Shown here: in pieces, positions 61,251-64,000 of the stretch
Layout of the letters: each line of letters begins with the position of its first letter
Numbering within the stretch: position 1 is the stretch's first letter
Assembly (NCBI RefSeq): GCF_011075055.1
Contig: NC_058137.1
Span: 18,275,463 to 18,339,462 of the forward strand
Source: Mangifera indica
Lineage: Eukaryota; Streptophyta; Magnoliopsida; Sapindales; Anacardiaceae
Reading direction: 5' to 3'
DNA length: 64,000 nt
Translations under genes and position numbers: made by a program
Notes under the pieces: model-generated
The model's database searches: none
Seen by the model: only the letters and a program-made list of their open reading frames with translations
Told to the model about the DNA's origin: nothing

Positions 61251-61610
61251 GTCTCTCTCTATCTCTATGCATATAATGTTAAGCATGTTTTGTACTTTTT
61301 AGTTAAATTTAAGATGTTTCAAGGGTATTAATAGATGTCAGGGGTCTCAGAAGTTGTGTTGGTTCAAATTAAAAATGCAAAAGTAATAAAATATTTCATG
61401 TAGTAAAGGCGGATGATCTGCAACTTGATATGACAATGTTGGAATTATAAATTCAGCCTCAGCACTCGATGAGAAATTGTCTGGCCTATATTTTTATAGA
61501 TCTATTTTTTTTTTTACTACTGTTGGATAAGACATATAGTTTCAAATTTATGGTATCTGTCTTCTATTTCATCAAGTGAGTTTCTTGTTGAAGGTTGTGG
61601 TGTGTTCTTC

Positions 61611-61612
61611 GT

Positions 61613-61642
<30 letters not shown>
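61611..61642 (+). repeat. (TTC)n microsatellite in intron 1
   Basis: About ten uninterrupted TTC units lie here, with a few more TTC-like units just before. This could serve as a length-polymorphic marker for the MADS-box locus. Confidence 0.9.
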
Positions 61643-61643
<1 letters not shown>

Positions 61644-63199
61644 GTACTGTTTTTTGAGAAAAATTAAAATTTCCCTTCTTTTTTAGCATATATATATATA
61701 TATATATTACATGTTGGTAAGTGTTTTGAGTATAAAGTCATGGAGGTGCAAATATAGTGTCATTGGTTGAGGGATAAGAGAGTGGATCAGGACCAAAGGT
61801 ATGTGACAGAAAAGGATTGCTTATTTCTGGGAGAGTATACATATGTACACTTTTTAGTCTGAAATGTTTATTGGTTTGCTACAATTTCATGGAAAGGACT
61901 GCCTGAAACAGGAGATAAGCCAAGAAATTTATGACAAAGAATTCACATATTCGTTAGAAGCTGCAATAACTATACCTTTAGTGCATTTATCTTCTAGGCT
62001 TTCCTTCTTTATCTCTGTCCTTTGGCCTTTATATTTTCTTGTGGTCTAAGTAGGCTATCGCTTGAATATCGTCTTCTTAACGTTGAAAGGTTTATAAGAT
62101 TTAACCCTTTAGTTTTCCTTATATTGTCATTTCATTTGTGTATGAAGACGAATGTATTAGCATTGTAGGTCTTCTTAGTACATAAAATAATGATTAGCAA
62201 GAAAATGGCCATGGCAGACATGTCTAGAATCAGGAATTCGTGATAATAAATGTTATAAATGAGAAATATGATTTATATAGGGGGTGGGTTTTGACTCATT
62301 TTTTATTGAGAAATTATGCAATATTCTATTGTAACTGACTGCAGTGGATTATTTTCTACTGTATGATCAATCATGATGCCATCTGTATCTTAATATTTAC
62401 GTTTATTTTTGTAGTATTTGATTCTTAACCCATCTTGTGATTTTAAGAGATCATCTTGTATTTCACCTTGTGAGACATTGCTTTTCTGTCACGTTTTTTG
62501 ATTTTGTTGATCCAGCTCGAGGATTTGATAAATTTTTTTTAAAAAAATATTGACTTGAATTTATTTATCTGCTGTATTAAATCTTGTTAGTTTTATTATT
62601 GTTTATTATGAATGACGATATTTTGAATTGCATACATCGCTGAGATTATTGCTTGTATAGACTTACATTATCGAGATCACTTGTCCTTTTAGGATTTTTA
62701 AGTAAATGGTTTATCAATGTTGTGATAGAGGTTTTTCATAGGTTCCTGGCCGAGACTATTTGTTCCTTTATTCTCTCTCTATGCCAAAGTAATTCCCAAC
62801 ATCGTGACACATCACTTGATGGTTTGATTGCTTTTAGTGTGTACAATATTACTTGTCTATTAATCACCAAAAGGGAAAAAAACTATTACTGGTCTATTTA
62901 TGGACATAATTTACACTGAACAATATTAAGCACTAATTAAGTCATATAATATTACTGAGCCTAAATCTTACTTAATAGCCTTTTTTCCTTTTTAATCCCC
63001 CCACACTCTTTGTGTTTTCTTTTATTCTTCCAATATCCTAATCTTATCTATCACAAATTTTGACTCTACTAAAATCACTAATTACCTAAAAGTAATTCAA
63101 TTATTAATTTAATTGTTTTCTTAATCTTCAATTATTATTCTAATTCTAAAATTAACCCCCTAATGAAAGTCACTTTATCCTTAAGATGAACTAGGTTAG

Positions 63200-64000
63200 A
63201 ACCCTTTTGTCCTCATTATCGTCATTCATAATGATGAGCACTTGGAGTTTTTGGCAACAACATTGGTGTTCTAGTACAAATTTTATATCACAACAAAAAT
63301 ATAATTTTTTTCTCATTTTACCAAAACTTTGCCTTAGATATTCAAGAAAACCCTCCATCTCTTTGGATTGATGTATTGTTATTCCCTAGACAAATAATTG
63401 ATGTTCCTTGTTGAAAGTTTGAGATACCTTTTGTGTGCTCTTGGGCTTTTGCTTGGCCTATAGTCAGCTTTGCGTAGAAACATTTGAGTTGCTAAATTTC
63501 GATACTGGATTTGTGTATCGCCCCTTGTATCATTGGGAAGGGTTGTAGGGTTTGTTGGTTTTTCAATCTCACATACAATTCACCAGGAAATTCTTGTCTC
63601 TATCTTTTGGGTTAATGACATGATGCAACCATAACATCCTTATTTCTACTTTTACTTCCTTACACAACCTATTGATAAATGAGCCTGTCAGTAATTCATT
63701 TGACATACTTTAAGTGGTGTCGATAGTATTTCGAATCAAGGCATGTATTTTGCTACCGTACTGGTTTTTCAAAATGATAAGAGTTCTTCATAGGGATTCC
63801 CTTCTTGTGATGGCCATGAACGATCCATCAATTTGTTTTAAATTTGGCTCAATCAGCAATTAGGGCCCTCGCCACAACCCACTGAGGCCAATTGAGTGTC
63901 GCACTTTCCATGCACATAGCTATTGTGGCTACTTTTTCCAAATCCCCAATACCATATTAGAGAAGTAACACTTCGCTTGAAATAGTCAACTTGTTAGGTC
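63200..64000 (-). pseudogene. Gypsy gag relic inside intron 1, antisense
   Basis: On the minus strand, about 63935-63850 reads KVATIAMCMESATLNWPQWV, then ALIAD, a stop and KFKT. This follows the conserved gag core of plant Ty3/gypsy elements (a VxxAxxxLxGxAxxWxxW segment followed by a WxxFK segment). Weaker matches continue to about 63640, and stops are frequent. The ends are not defined and the element may continue beyond the window. Confidence 0.55.

Larger units (their letters stand above)
61251..64000 (+). other. First intron of the MADS-box gene, incomplete
   Basis: It opens GTCTCTCT and runs to the window end, more than 2.7 kb, with no second exon recognised. It contains a TTC trinucleotide run (61611-61642), a TA run (about 61688-61707) and an antisense gypsy gag relic (about 63200-64000). 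Long first introns in this clade often carry regulatory sites; none could be pinned down here. Open frames at 61864-62049 and 62653-62919 have no recognisable domain. Confidence 0.75.

Noticed and set aside
61042..61286. Two minus-strand open frames over the MADS exon
   Set aside because: They are antisense to the conserved MADS domain, which is clearly coded on the plus strand.
1..64000. CRISPR arrays, tRNA, rRNA or phage-type systems
   Set aside because: None was seen. Repeats here are LTRs, MITEs, tandem units in LTRs and microsatellites, and the gene content is plant nuclear.

Overview
The window is nuclear DNA of a flowering plant, probably a eudicot. It is AT-rich and packed with decayed LTR retrotransposons. 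The host genes I recognise are plant families: a G-type lectin S-receptor-like kinase, a cellulose synthase and a SVP/AGL24-type MADS-box gene. I could not identify the species. I saw no bacterial operon, CRISPR array, rRNA or tRNA gene. Nearly all the short open frames are shadows of degenerate transposons.

Layout, left to right. 1-2257: a broken Ty1/copia element carrying a 302-bp MITE, followed by a 271-bp copia LTR. 2967-3758: a 792-bp non-autonomous hAT element with a perfect 8-bp target duplication. 5707-17420: a three-level nest, in which a solo LTR (TGTAACACCC family) is split by a Ty3/gypsy element (6284-15865), itself entered by a second gypsy element (8856 to about 14842) that has lost its 3' end. 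18017-20456 and 21499-23733: solo LTRs of the two gypsy LTR families, the second with a perfect 5-bp duplication. 25586-28330: a copia gag scrap and an LTR fragment. 29470-38659: a 9.19-kb gypsy element on the minus strand with both LTRs, inserted in a hAT transposase gene whose halves lie at about 29140-29469 and 38660-40370. 40950-42837: the 3' third of a cellulose synthase gene with introns retained, now a pseudogene.

44618-47020 (minus) is the best preserved host gene: an intronless lectin receptor kinase of about 800 codons with one in-frame TGA in the kinase activation segment. A second, heavily broken copy lies at 48950-50966 and is split by a 1.6-kb copia-type LTR. Then come a copia element with an internal deletion (51500 to about 53480), a 905-bp foldback Mutator-like element with a 9-bp duplication (54213-55117), and minus-strand LTR relics to 58472.

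60466-64000 (plus) is the 5' end of a SVP/AGL24-like MADS-box gene: TATA box, leader, 419-bp leader intron, first coding exon (61069-61250), and a first intron longer than 2.7 kb that runs off the window and holds an antisense gypsy gag relic. This is the only gene start here that looks intact. I see no host genes working together as a pathway. The dominant story is layered transposon insertion and decay next to a local receptor-kinase duplication. I found no convincing new biological system. The points most worth checking are the kinase nonsense codon, the MADS-box gene structure, and the datable nested insertions.
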